DNA of 64,000 nt from an uncultured bacterium (lineage in GTDB: Bacteria; Bacillota; Bacilli; Lactobacillales; Lactobacillaceae). Under the pieces are notes generated by a model, which saw nothing but the letters and a program-made list of their open reading frames with translations, was not told where the DNA came from and did not search any database. Of this stretch, positions 8,937-17,157 are shown piece by piece. The translations under genes and the position numbers were made by a program. How positions within the stretch are numbered: position 1 is the stretch's first letter; every line of letters begins with the position of its first letter. The DNA lies in contig CAJMLF010000004.1 in assembly GCA_905214235.1 (NCBI GenBank), positions 25,752-89,751 on the forward strand, in the 5' to 3' direction.

Positions 8937-10325
8937 CTACTTTCCTAGACAGAATTGACTAAATAATTGATCAAGGAGCTCATCCTGGTAAGAGTCACCG
9001 GTGATTTCTCCTAAGAGGTCCCAGCACCTGGTCATATCAATCTGGACCAGGTCAACCGGCATCCCGTCGTTGATCCCCTTCAACACATCGTTTAAGGCGT
9101 CGTTGGCCTGGTGGAGGAGGCCAATGTGACGGGCATTGGTGACCATTACCGTGTTTTGGCCACTCTCAATCCCTTCGTTGAAGAACATGTGACTGATCTT
9201 TTGGCCGAGCTGGTCCATCCCCTCATGCTTAACAATCGAGGTTTCTACCAGGGGCGCCCCACCGATTAACCGCTTCAGTTCCGCTAAGTCGACCTTCTGC
9301 GGCAGGTCCGTCTTGTTGAGGATCACGATCCGCTTCTTATCCTTGGTGGCGGTCAACAGTTCCCGGTCTTCCGCGGTCAACGGTGCCGAGCTGTCGATGA
9401 GGAGCAGGACCAAGTCGGCCGTATCGAGGGCCTTCTTACTCCGCTCGACCCCAATCTTCTCGACCGTGTCCTCCGTGTGGCGAATTCCCGCAGTATCGAT
9501 CAGCTTGAGGGGAACCCCGTTGACGTTGACGTATTCCTCAATGACGTCCCGGGTCGTTCCCGCCACGTTGGTTACAATGGCCTTATCCTCGTGCAGCAAG
9601 GAATTCAGCAGGCTCGACTTCCCAACGTTGGGGCGACCAATGATGGCCGTTGCTAGCCCCTCACGCAGGACCTTCCCCTGCTTGGCCGTCTTCAAGAGGG
9701 CCTGAATCCGTTGCTGGATATCAATGGCCTTTTCCTTCAGCATTTTCGTGGTCATTTCCTCAACCGCGTCGTATTCCGGGTAGTCGATGTTGACCTCGAC
9801 CTGGGCAAGGACATCGAGGATATCCTTACGGAGGTGACGGATCAACCGGGAGAGGTCGCCGTCAAGTTGGTTCAAGGCCACCTTCATCGACTTATCAGTC
9901 TTGGCCCGGATCAGGTCCATGACCGCTTCCGACTGTGAAAGGTCAATCCGGCCGTTCAGAAAGGCCCGCTTGGTGAACTCACCGGGTTCGGCCATCCGGG
10001 CGCCGTAACTTAAGACCAGCTGCAGGATCCGGTTGGTTGCTAAAAGGCCACCATGACAGTTGATTTCAACGACATCCTCACAGGTGTAGGTTTTCGGGGC
10101 CCGCATTACCGACACCATGACCTCGTCCACCTCTTCCTTGGTATCGGGGTCAATGATGTGCCCGTAGTTAATCGTGTGGGTCGGGACCTTTGCCAGGTTC
10201 TTTCCCTTATAAATCTTCTGGGCCACTGGGATCGCGTCGTCCCCGCTAATCCGGATGATTGAGATACCACCCTCACCAACTGGGGTTGAAATCGCCGCGA
10301 TCGTATCATTTTCACTATTCGCCAC
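8937..10325 (-). CDS. mnmE: tRNA modification GTPase MnmE (TrmE)
   Basis: A 462-residue protein with an N-terminal folate-binding domain, a helical domain and an inserted Ras-like G domain: G1 [10 protein letters not shown]3 DTAG, G4 NKTD. It ends with the conserved CLGK tail whose Cys is required for the modification reaction in this family. It forms the U34-modifying complex with MnmG encoded immediately downstream. The start is GTG with GGGAG 9 nt upstream. It is separated from jag by a terminator. Confidence 0.95.
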   Translation of the reverse strand: MANSENDTIAAISTPVGEGGISIIRISGDDAIPVAQKIYKGKNLAKVPTHTINYGHIIDPDTKEEVDEVMVSVMRAPKTYTCEDVVEINCHGGLLATNRILQLVLSYGARMAEPGEFTKRAFLNGRIDLSQSEAVMDLIRAKTDKSMKVALNQLDGDLSRLIRHLRKDILDVLAQVEVNIDYPEYDAVEEMTTKMLKEKAIDIQQRIQALLKTAKQGKVLREGLATAIIGRPNVGKSSLLNSLLHEDKAIVTNVAGTTRDVIEEYVNVNGVPLKLIDTAGIRHTEDTVEKIGVERSKKALDTADLVLLLIDSSAPLTAEDRELLTATKDKKRIVILNKTDLPQKVDLAELKRLIGGAPLVETSIVKHEGMDQLGQKISHMFFNEGIESGQNTVMVTNARHIGLLHQANDALNDVLKGINDGMPVDLVQIDMTRCWDLLGEITGDSYQDELLDQLFSQFCLGK

Positions 10326-10344
10326 TAGTCGATGCTCCCTTCAA

Positions 10345-10396
10345 TAAAAAAAGTGCTAGTCCACGTCAGCTACAGCAAACATGGTCAAAGCACTTT
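10345..10396 (-). terminator. Rho-independent terminator after jag
   Basis: Inverted arms AAAGTGCT/AGCACTTT, extendable by further imperfect pairing, are followed on the minus strand by a T run. The structure lies between jag and mnmE and splits what is often a single operon in related genomes. Confidence 0.75.
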
Positions 10397-10468
10397 CACT
10401 ACTTTAACAACTCAATTTTTATAATCGCCCATATTCTAAATTCTTCGTGAGCGATTGTCAATCGAAAA

Positions 10469-11269
10469 CTAGTCCTTAGGCGCAATTACAACGCTCCGGT
10501 AAGGGTCGCGGCCGTGGGAATACGTCCGTACGTGGTCGTTGTCCTCTAATTCCCGGTGCAATTGCTTCCGCTCCCGCGCCGGCATCGGGTCCAGGTAAAC
10601 CGCCTGGCCACTAGCAACTACTTCGGTAACCGCCCGTTCCGCAATTTCGTGGAGCGCGGCCTGCCGCCGTTGACGGTAGTTAGACGTGTCTAAAATGACC
10701 GCCGTCTTGGGCGCACCGTGGTAGTTCATAAAGGCGGCACTGATCTGCTCCATCGCGTTGATCCGTCGGCCGTGGTGGCCAATCACCTTGCCAGATTGCC
10801 CCGTCTTGATATCAATCGTAATTGCGTGGGCAGCCACCTTGCTAATCTCGGGCTTGGTCTCAATCCCTAGCGTACTGAAGACCTTCTTGAGGTAAACGGT
10901 CAGCTGCTGCCCCGTATTTCTGGTGTGGCGAACATTGGCTTCGTGCCGGGCCGCGATTACGGCCGGGTCCTGGTCGCTCCCCAGTTTGCCATCGTTGGTC
11001 GGGACGTCAACTTCCTTGGCAACCGGTGCCTGCATCCCCGCGTCCTTTTGCGGCTTCTTAACCGCCGGTGCCTTGACCGTCGTTGCGGCCTTTTTGACAA
11101 CTGGTGGTTTTACCGTTGCCTCAATCTTTGCTGGGCGCCGGCCAATTCCCAAGAATCCCTTCCGCGGTTGGTCGATGATTTCGACCTTTAATTCCTTTTC
11201 CGGCTTGTGTAGGGACCGACTGGCGACTTGAATCGCCTCTTTAATTGTCTTGCCCGTATAAACGACCAT
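10469..11269 (-). CDS. khpB: RNA-binding protein KhpB (Jag)
   Basis: A 266-residue RNA-binding protein: an N-terminal Jag_N domain with the signature RKGFLGIGRRPAKIE, a low-complexity Ala/Lys/Val-rich linker, a KH domain with GHHGRRINAMEQ, and a C-terminal R3H domain (REDNDHVRTYSHG region). KhpB proteins influence elongation and cell division in streptococci and lactobacilli, with KhpA as partner. Jag normally follows yidC directly; here about 2.5 kb carrying two unrelated genes lies between them. GGAGG lies 7 nt before the ATG. Confidence 0.9.
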   Translation of the reverse strand: MVVYTGKTIKEAIQVASRSLHKPEKELKVEIIDQPRKGFLGIGRRPAKIEATVKPPVVKKAATTVKAPAVKKPQKDAGMQAPVAKEVDVPTNDGKLGSDQDPAVIAARHEANVRHTRNTGQQLTVYLKKVFSTLGIETKPEISKVAAHAITIDIKTGQSGKVIGHHGRRINAMEQISAAFMNYHGAPKTAVILDTSNYRQRRQAALHEIAERAVTEVVASGQAVYLDPMPARERKQLHRELEDNDHVRTYSHGRDPYRSVVIAPKD

Positions 11270-11327
11270 AAATATTTCCTCCCCGAATTAGTGTCCTTTA
11301 TTAAGGATACCACCTTTTCAAAATTTC

Positions 11328-11341
11328 ATTTCCTGGGAAAT
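11328..11341. repeat. Palindrome ATTTCCTGGGAAAT
   Basis: A variant of the repeated ATTTCCYRGGAAAT element, located between the divergent jag and gamma-glutamyl hydrolase genes and 6 bp upstream of the latter's -35 box. Confidence 0.5.
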
Positions 11342-11347
11342 ACTTCC

Positions 11348-11376
11348 TTTGCAGGGCCCGGATTTTCATTTATAAT
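11348..11376 (+). promoter_or_regulatory. Promoter of the gamma-glutamyl hydrolase gene
   Basis: TTTGCA (11348-11353), an exact 17-bp spacer and a perfect TATAAT (11371-11376) form a strong sigma-A promoter. A palindrome variant ATTTCCTGGGAAAT (11328-11341) lies just upstream of the -35 and may be an operator. Confidence 0.8.
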
Positions 11377-11414
11377 GAATGTTAAATTTTGATTAGAAAC
11401 AAAGGAGGGCGCCT

Positions 11415-12140
11415 ATGCGACCACGAATTGCCATTCCAGCCGATACCTTAACTGAAGCAACCAACATTATCAACGAGCGAAACGCCGCCTTTGCGCCCCG
11501 CCCGTTGATTGAAGCCATCGTCAAGTCTGGCGGGGTACCCGTCATCTTTCCGAGTGTTGAGCCTGAATTGGCGGCGGACTACCTAGGGCTGTTTGACGGC
11601 ATCATCTTTGCCGGCGGTGCCGATGTTGATCCAACATTTTACAATGAAGAGCCCCACCAACAGCTAGGGACGACCTACCGGAAACGGGACCTGTTTGAGA
11701 TTGCCCTCTTAAAGCAGGCCCTGGCCGCGGACAAGGCGGTCATGGGTATTTGCCGGGGGATGCAATTAATCAACATCGCACTGGGCGGATCAGTCTACCA
11801 GGACCTTTCGGAAGACCCCCGGAAGACGCTCAAGCACGCCCAGGACGCCCCGGGCAATCTGCCTTCCCACCACGTCACCGTTGACGAGGACAGCCGCCTG
11901 TTTAACCTGGTCGGCCGCCGGCCCTACGTCAACTCCCGCCACCACCAGGCCCTGCATAAGATTGCCCCGGTCCTCCACGTTACCGCGGTGGCCGATGACC
12001 AGGTGCCCGAGGCGGTTGAATCAACGGCCAATGACCAGGTCTTAGCTGTCCAGTGGCACCCGGAAAACATGTTTAAGCACTACCAGTATTCGCAGAACCT
12101 GTTTGCGGACCTCATTAAACGGGCCGCCGCCAGGCAATAA
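11415..12140 (+). CDS. Gamma-glutamyl-gamma-aminobutyrate hydrolase-like class I GATase
   Basis: The 241-residue protein belongs to peptidase family C26, PuuD-like: the nucleophile elbow GICRGMQ supplies Cys and the C-terminal VQWHPE supplies His and Glu of the triad. Family members hydrolyse gamma-glutamyl bonds, for example in gamma-Glu-GABA or gamma-glutamyl peptides. It has its own strong promoter and AAAGGAGGG site. It converges on a glutamate-cysteine ligase gene, which makes a gamma-glutamyl dipeptide, suggesting but not proving related substrates. Confidence 0.88.
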   Translation: MRPRIAIPADTLTEATNIINERNAAFAPRPLIEAIVKSGGVPVIFPSVEPELAADYLGLFDGIIFAGGADVDPTFYNEEPHQQLGTTYRKRDLFEIALLKQALAADKAVMGICRGMQLINIALGGSVYQDLSEDPRKTLKHAQDAPGNLPSHHVTVDEDSRLFNLVGRRPYVNSRHHQALHKIAPVLHVTAVADDQVPEAVESTANDQVLAVQWHPENMFKHYQYSQNLFADLIKRAAARQ

Positions 12141-12161
12141 TAATTAATAATATTAGTAAAG

Positions 12162-12204
12162 AGGCCTTTAGCGTTCGAATGATTCGCCCGCTAAAGGCCT
12201 TTTC
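12162..12204. terminator. Bidirectional terminator between convergent genes
   Basis: A perfect 12-bp stem AGGCCTTTAGCG/CGCTAAAGGCCT is followed by TTTT on the plus strand. It lies between the convergent gamma-glutamyl hydrolase and gshA genes. Confidence 0.85.
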
Positions 12205-12224
12205 GTGTACTATTTTTTTCTTCC

Positions 12225-13565
12225 TTACCAGGCCAACTCCTTACGTAACTCATCCGCGGTATAGATCCGGCCGTCCTCAAAGCCACGGAAGGGGTGGAGG
12301 GTCTCCAAGGCCGCCCGCTGGTAACGCCGGGCCCGGCGCAGGGCGTATTCCTCAAGTGACCCGTCCTGGACATAGTTCAACAGGCGGGCGCTCGGCGTCG
12401 TCATCGGGTTCACCACCCGGTCCTCGAAATCCTCTAAAATCTCAGAATATTCCGGCCCCAGCTGAATCTGGTTAGCATAATGTTCCAAATGGCGGATGAT
12501 TGCCAGGGCGGTCGCCTGGTACCTGCTCGGGGCGGTCGGTTCCTCCGCCGCCGTGATCTGGTTCATCTGGTTGGCCTTATCAAGCAGGGGCGTAACCTCC
12601 GACTCCTTCATTGCCGGGTGCATGATAAAGTAGCTCGCCAGCAGACGGATGAAGCGGACGGTCCCGGTGCGAATCCCTACTGAGCTGCTCGGGTCGAGGT
12701 CCAGCATCCGCAGTTCGAGGTACTCAATCCCCTTTTTTGGCAAGTCCTTTAGGTTACGGTTCCCTTTAAAACGAACGGGACCGTGGAATTCATAGTCCGA
12801 AGTCAGGATCCCCTGCTTAACCCCCTCTTCAATCCGGTTGATGTAGGCCGTCAGGTTGGTGTAGTCCCCCCTGAACTTGGTTCCAAAACCATACTTGCTC
12901 TGGCGAATGCTGCGGAGGGGGTGGGCCAGGAAGTCATCCTTATCAAAGTAGCCCGCCTCGGCCACCGGGCTGGCCCCAAATAAGTAGGTCAAGAGCCAGC
13001 GGTAGCGGACAAAGCCCTGGGCCACCACGGTATAGAGGTGGTTACGGACCGCCCGTTCATCGGCGAACTGGTCCGGGAACTTTTGGAGAACCAGGTCAAT
13101 GACGTGTTGGTCAATGCTCAGGCTGAGGTGGGCCCCACACGGTGTCCCCTGTGAGTAACCGTGGCGCTTGGCCCATTCCTTTAGGTAGGCCTCCTTCTTC
13201 GGCCCCATCTTGGCCAGGACCAGCTTACTCTTGTCTTCTGGTAAGCGGGGCGGCATTGATAGTGGCCACAGCATCTCCCCCGGCGCCAGCGCCGACCGCA
13301 GGCAGTTGTTGAGGCGGTAAAGGTAGTGCATCGCGTCAAGGGAGTGCTTGGCAGATGGGGTCACCGTTTCCGACATCGTCTCCAAGAAGTCATTGGTAAT
13401 CCACGGGTTCGTCTGCTCATCGCCAATTCCGGCCGGATAGGGCTCTTGGCTGAGGTTGCCCGCCTCATCAATCCGCTGCATTTCAATCTCCAAACCAACG
13501 GTAAAATCTGAGGTCTTGGCGACCGCTTCACTTTCATAAATTGCTTCTCCAATCCGGCTAAACAT
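12225..13565 (-). CDS. gshA: Glutamate-cysteine ligase
   Basis: A 446-residue enzyme joining glutamate and cysteine through a gamma-peptide bond, the first step toward glutathione. The N-terminal VGLEIEMQRID matches the metal/substrate-binding entry motif of the Gram-positive GshA/GshAB N-terminal domain, and PCGAHLSLSI is also characteristic. The protein ends before any ATP-grasp domain, so it is the monofunctional form and not a bifunctional GshF; no gshB is seen here, so the product may be gamma-glutamylcysteine. GGAGG lies 10 nt before the ATG. An inverted repeat sits immediately upstream. Confidence 0.85.
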   Translation of the reverse strand: MFSRIGEAIYESEAVAKTSDFTVGLEIEMQRIDEAGNLSQEPYPAGIGDEQTNPWITNDFLETMSETVTPSAKHSLDAMHYLYRLNNCLRSALAPGEMLWPLSMPPRLPEDKSKLVLAKMGPKKEAYLKEWAKRHGYSQGTPCGAHLSLSIDQHVIDLVLQKFPDQFADERAVRNHLYTVVAQGFVRYRWLLTYLFGASPVAEAGYFDKDDFLAHPLRSIRQSKYGFGTKFRGDYTNLTAYINRIEEGVKQGILTSDYEFHGPVRFKGNRNLKDLPKKGIEYLELRMLDLDPSSSVGIRTGTVRFIRLLASYFIMHPAMKESEVTPLLDKANQMNQITAAEEPTAPSRYQATALAIIRHLEHYANQIQLGPEYSEILEDFEDRVVNPMTTPSARLLNYVQDGSLEEYALRRARRYQRAALETLHPFRGFEDGRIYTADELRKELAW

Positions 13566-13578
13566 GGCTAGCGCCTCC

Positions 13579-13613
13579 TTTTATTAAAATAATCTCATTT
13601 TATTTTAATAAAA
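13579..13613. promoter_or_regulatory. Inverted repeat upstream of gshA, possible operator
   Basis: Perfect 12-bp arms TTTTATTAAAAT and ATTTTAATAAAA are separated by 11 nt and overlap the region between promoter and Shine-Dalgarno of gshA. It could be a repressor site or a leader hairpin. No regulator gene is adjacent. Confidence 0.4.
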
Positions 13614-13661
13614 TTACCCTAGTGGCGCCCTATTGACAAGCGTTTATCAGTAATTATTTAT

Positions 13662-13704
13662 TTAAAAAAATCACGACCCCGTTTTTTGAACTGAGTCGTG
13701 ATTT
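13662..13704 (-). terminator. Terminator of the rpmH-rnpA-yidC operon
   Basis: The stem AAATCACGAC/GTCGTGATTT is followed on the minus strand by a T run. It lies just after the yidC stop. Confidence 0.88.
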
Positions 13705-13735
13705 TAATATTAATAATTTAAGTTGCGGACTTTAC

Positions 13736-14581
13736 CTATTTACGTCTGCTTTGGTAGGCCCGCCGCTTGGCCTTAGCCAACTTCCGCTTCCGTGCCTTTT
13801 CAGCCCGTTGCTTTTCCTCCCGTTCCTTACGAATCTTGAATGGGTTTTGGATCAACAGGGTTTGGACAACTTGGAAGGCGTTAGAAACTACCCAGTAAAG
13901 GGTAATGGCGGACGAGAAACCGAGGGCCATGAAGAATACCATGATTGGCATGAACCAGGTCATCATTGTTGTCATGCTGTTCTTCTCCGGCATGGAGGCC
14001 ATCGACAACCAGGAACTAATGAAGGTGAAGACGGCCGCCAAAATTGGCATGATGAAGTAAGGGTCGGTGTGCCCTAACTGCAGCCAGAGGAAGGTCCCGT
14101 GCTTCAATTCAGGGGTCCGCCAGATTGCCTGGTACAGGGCCCACATGATTGGCAGCTGGATGATGAGTGGCAGCATTGAGGCCATCGGGTGGACACCCGC
14201 TTCCTTGTACAGTTTTTGGGTCTCTTCCTGCATCTTCATCATTGAGTCCCGGTCACGTGATGAATACTTCTTCTGGATGGCCTTTAACTTGGGCGTTAAC
14301 TCCTGGGTCTTCATCATCGACTTGGTCTGGTAGAACATCAGTGGCAAGAGAAGGACCCGGATGATAATCGTGAAGATGATGATCCCCATCCCATAGCCAC
14401 CGGTGTGGTTGGAAAGCCAGATGATAAACTGCGAGAAGTTATAAACGATGTAGTGGTCCCAGAACCCGGTGCTGTGACTCGTCACCGGCTTGTTAGAACA
14501 CGCGGCCAGCAGCATTGTTAAGCCGGCAATGGCCGCTAAGCTCAGGGCTTTTTTCTTCTTTTTCACGCTATTGTTCCTCAC
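13736..14581 (-). CDS. yidC: Membrane protein insertase YidC (Oxa1 family, lipoprotein type)
   Basis: A 281-residue insertase that helps fold and insert membrane proteins with or without the Sec translocon. The N-terminal lipoprotein signal ends in the lipobox LAAC (Cys28), typical of Gram-positive YidC1. Membrane helices follow, including [16 protein letters not shown] with the conserved Arg in the hydrophilic groove, and the C-terminus is strongly basic for ribosome contact. The GTG start overlaps the rnpA stop (GTGA), so translation is coupled. Confidence 0.95.
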   Translation of the reverse strand: MRNNSVKKKKKALSLAAIAGLTMLLAACSNKPVTSHSTGFWDHYIVYNFSQFIIWLSNHTGGYGMGIIIFTIIIRVLLLPLMFYQTKSMMKTQELTPKLKAIQKKYSSRDRDSMMKMQEETQKLYKEAGVHPMASMLPLIIQLPIMWALYQAIWRTPELKHGTFLWLQLGHTDPYFIMPILAAVFTFISSWLSMASMPEKNSMTTMMTWFMPIMVFFMALGFSSAITLYWVVSNAFQVVQTLLIQNPFKIRKEREEKQRAEKARKRKLAKAKRRAYQSRRK

Positions 14582-14922
14582 TTTTCATTAATTAACTTGG
14601 CCAACCTCAACGCGTGGACCAGGTTTTTCTTTGTTTCTGCCATCTCCAAGCCATCAGCAGCCGGGCGGGCAATCACTAAGAAGTCAACGTCTGACCGCAA
14701 TTGGGGTTTTACCTCTAAGAGGGTCTGACGAATGCGTCGCTTGACCCAGTTACGGTGAACCGCGTTACCGATCTTTTTCCCAACTGAAATTCCAACCCGG
14801 AAATGCTTTTGGCCTGGCTTAGCCATCTGATAGATGATGAATTTATGGTTCGCAACGGAATTGTGAGTCTCGAAAACCCGCTGAAACTCACTTTCCTTTT
14901 TTACTCGGTATGACTTTCTCAT
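14578..14922 (-). CDS. rnpA: Ribonuclease P protein component
   Basis: The 114-residue protein binds the RNase P RNA and aids 5' maturation of tRNAs. It is basic, with the conserved RNR-type segment [15 protein letters not shown]. It sits in the canonical place between rpmH and yidC and overlaps yidC by 4 nt. Confidence 0.95.
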   Translation of the reverse strand: MRKSYRVKKESEFQRVFETHNSVANHKFIIYQMAKPGQKHFRVGISVGKKIGNAVHRNWVKRRIRQTLLEVKPQLRSDVDFLVIARPAADGLEMAETKKNLVHALRLAKLINEK

Positions 14923-15028
14923 GATGTCTAATCTCCAGCCTCACTTGTTTCGGTACTAAAAAAGGGCCCGGCAAACAACAACGCCAACGATCGTTGTTCG
15001 CTGAATTGCTTGCCCGCCCCTATACAAT

Positions 15029-15052
15029 AAAAAAAGCCACTATAAAAGTGGC
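15029..15052 (-). terminator. Terminator or attenuator after rpmH
   Basis: The 6-bp stem GCCACT/AGTGGC is followed by seven T on the minus strand, directly after the rpmH stop and before rnpA. It probably lowers rnpA-yidC expression relative to L34. Confidence 0.7.
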
Positions 15053-15057
15053 CGTGG

Positions 15058-15192
15058 TTATGCAGATAATACTTTTCTGCCCTTTTGACGCCGACGTGCT
15101 AATACCTTACGGCCATTGCTGGTGCTCATGCGCTTACGGAAGCCATGGACACGTGCACGGTGACGCTTCTTTGGTTGAAACGTGCGCTTCAT
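15058..15192 (-). CDS. rpmH: Ribosomal protein L34
   Basis: A 44-codon gene. The start translates as [17 protein letters not shown] and the end as QKGRKVLSA, exactly the L34 family pattern and usual length. AGGAGG lies 9 nt before the ATG. It is the first gene of the rpmH-rnpA-yidC cluster, facing away from oriC. Confidence 0.95.
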   Translation of the reverse strand: MKRTFQPKKRHRARVHGFRKRMSTSNGRKVLARRRQKGRKVLSA

Positions 15193-15311
15193 GCGATTGC
15201 ACCTCCTATTTTATAAATGGGATTGTTTCTAATCTTTCTTCAAACATACTTTGGAAGTATAACATACTTTTCGCGATTAATAAACGGCCAAAATTTATTT
15301 AAATTTTTTAG

Positions 15312-15614
15312 TTATCCACAGAGAGTTAAAAAATATCCACAGCACTGTGTAAAAGCTCCCCCTGTGGATAATTTTTGCACAGGGAAATACACCGGTCATC
15401 CCCAAATTCACACCCTGTTATTAAGTTATCCACAGGCCTGTTGATTTCTGTTGAAAAGTCGTTGAATCGCTGCCATAACAGCAATAAGTTTTCCACAGCT
15501 CACTGTTAATAGTCATCATTTATTCGTCTCTTTCCACCATTTCCACATCCCTAAAAGGCGAATTACACACAGAGTTGTGTAAATTTTTTGCTCGTTCGAT
15601 TACCCTGTGGAAAA
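15312..15614. other. oriC: Chromosomal origin (oriC) upstream of dnaA
   Basis: The rpmH-dnaA intergenic region holds perfect DnaA boxes TTATCCACA at 15312-15320 and 15426-15434 and TGTGGATAA at 15363-15371. Near matches are at 15333-15341, 15489-15497, 15539-15547 and 15606-15614. AT-rich segments are interspersed. Gene orientation flips at this point, consistent with bidirectional replication starting here. Boxes close to dnaA also suit autoregulation of dnaA. Confidence 0.9.
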
Positions 15615-15670
15615 CTTTTTTAGAGAATGATAAAATACCGGTTGGAATTAAATATCTAGGAGGAATTATT

Positions 15671-16981
15671 TTGACTGAGCTCGATTCTCTGTGGGAAGCG
15701 ATCCAAAATTCTTTTCGTCAATACACCGGTCAGGTGACATTTGACAATTTTATTGCTCCGGCAAAACCGATTTCTCTCTCGCAAAATCGTCTAGAAATTG
15801 AACTACCGACGCCAATGCACCGGGATTTCTGGAATAAGAACCTAACGGAAAAGCTCAAGGAGTACGTCCAGCGTGAACTGGGCCGCCCCGTTGAGCCTGT
15901 TTACGTTTTAACGGGAGAAAAAGCTAAATCACCAACCCCACAAAATGTTGCGGGATCAACATCAAATATCCCATTAAACCCGTACTATAACTTTGAGACC
16001 TTCGTTGTCGGTGACGGCAACAAAATTGCCCACGCTGCCGCCCTCAACGCCGCGGAACGTCCCGGCTACATGAACCCCCTTTTCATCTACGGGGGCGTTG
16101 GTCTCGGTAAAACCCACTTGATGGAAGCCATCGGTAACTACATGCTTAAGATCAATAAGAACGCCCGCGTTAAGTACGTTACCAGCGAAGAATTCACGAA
16201 TGACTTCATTAATTCAATTCAAAAGCGGACCACCGAGCAGTTCCGGGAAGAGTACCGGAACCTCGACCTCCTACTAATCGACGATATCCAATTCCTCGCC
16301 GACAAGGAAGGGACCCAGATTGAATTCTTCAACACCTTCAATACCCTTTACGACCAGCAAAAGCAAATCGTCTTGACCAGTGACCGGATGCCACGGGAGA
16401 TCCCCGAACTACAAGACCGGCTGGTTTCTCGCTTCATGTGGGGGATGCCCGTTGAAATTACGCCGCCCGACTTGGAAACCCGGATTGCCATCCTGCGGAG
16501 TAAGGTTGAAGAGGACCACATCGACATTGGCAATGACACCTTGAACTACATCGCCGGTCAGATTGATACGAACGTCCGGGAACTTGAAGGCGCCTTGACT
16601 AAGGTCCAGGTCTACGCGGACCTCAGCAATGAGATCATCACGCCCCACCTGGCATCCCGGGCCCTCAAGGACTTCCGCCACTCGACCAAGCACCAGATTA
16701 CGGTCGACGAGATTCAAAAACAGGTGGCCTCCTTCTATAACATTACCCAGGCCGATATTATGGGTAAGAAGCGGGTCAAGCAAATCGTGATGCCCCGCCA
16801 GATTGCAATGTATCTGACGCGTGAGCTGACGGACTATTCCCTGCCTAAGATTGGGAAGGAATTCGGCGGTAAGGACCACACGACCGTTCTGCACGCCATT
16901 GATAAAATTGAGGCCACCGCTAAGGACGACTCCCAACTCCAAAAGGATATTCACAAGCTCAAAGACCAGCTCCAAGCTTAG
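15671..16981 (+). CDS. dnaA: Chromosomal replication initiator DnaA
   Basis: A 436-residue AAA+ initiator that binds DnaA boxes and melts oriC. The N-terminal domain I (LDSLWEAIQNSF) is followed by a linker, Walker A GGVGLGKTHL (about residues 141-150), Walker B LLLIDDIQFL, and domain IV with the box-binding signature KDHTTVLHAIDKI. The TTG start at 15671 is chosen because AGGAGG lies 7 nt upstream and the protein then begins in the family's usual place. An in-frame ATG at 15575 would add a 32-residue tail reaching into the DnaA boxes. Confidence 0.95.
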   Translation: MTELDSLWEAIQNSFRQYTGQVTFDNFIAPAKPISLSQNRLEIELPTPMHRDFWNKNLTEKLKEYVQRELGRPVEPVYVLTGEKAKSPTPQNVAGSTSNIPLNPYYNFETFVVGDGNKIAHAAALNAAERPGYMNPLFIYGGVGLGKTHLMEAIGNYMLKINKNARVKYVTSEEFTNDFINSIQKRTTEQFREEYRNLDLLLIDDIQFLADKEGTQIEFFNTFNTLYDQQKQIVLTSDRMPREIPELQDRLVSRFMWGMPVEITPPDLETRIAILRSKVEEDHIDIGNDTLNYIAGQIDTNVRELEGALTKVQVYADLSNEIITPHLASRALKDFRHSTKHQITVDEIQKQVASFYNITQADIMGKKRVKQIVMPRQIAMYLTRELTDYSLPKIGKEFGGKDHTTVLHAIDKIEATAKDDSQLQKDIHKLKDQLQA

Positions 16982-16982
16982 C

Positions 16983-17075
16983 TGTGGATAAGTGCAGAAG
17001 TTATCCCAAGACTTATCCACAAGTTATCAACAAGTAGAAATGCTTGTTATAATAGTCTTAGCGGACTTTTCCACA
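16983..17075. other. DnaA-box cluster between dnaA and dnaN
   Basis: Boxes: TGTGGATAA at 16983-16991 (starting in the dnaA stop codon), TTATCCCAA at 17001, perfect TTATCCACA at 17013-17021, TTATCAACA at 17024-17032 and TTTTCCACA at 17067-17075. Together with the upstream cluster they give a bipartite origin like that of B. subtilis. Confidence 0.8.
17046..17053 (+). promoter_or_regulatory. dnaN promoter, extended -10
   Basis: A perfect TATAAT at 17048-17053 preceded by TGT forms an extended -10. The -35 region coincides with the DnaA box at 17024-17032, so DnaA may compete with RNA polymerase here. Confidence 0.6.
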
Positions 17076-17157
17076 GGATTAACAGGCCCTACTACGACTA
17101 CTATTTTTAAACTATAAAATATATTTATATATAACAGCACAAAAGGAGTGTCATTCT

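Noticed and set aside
15575-15670. 32-residue N-terminal extension of DnaA from an upstream ATG
   Set aside because: It lies within the oriC DnaA-box region, has no Shine-Dalgarno, and the TTG at 15671 has AGGAGG at ideal spacing and matches the family start.
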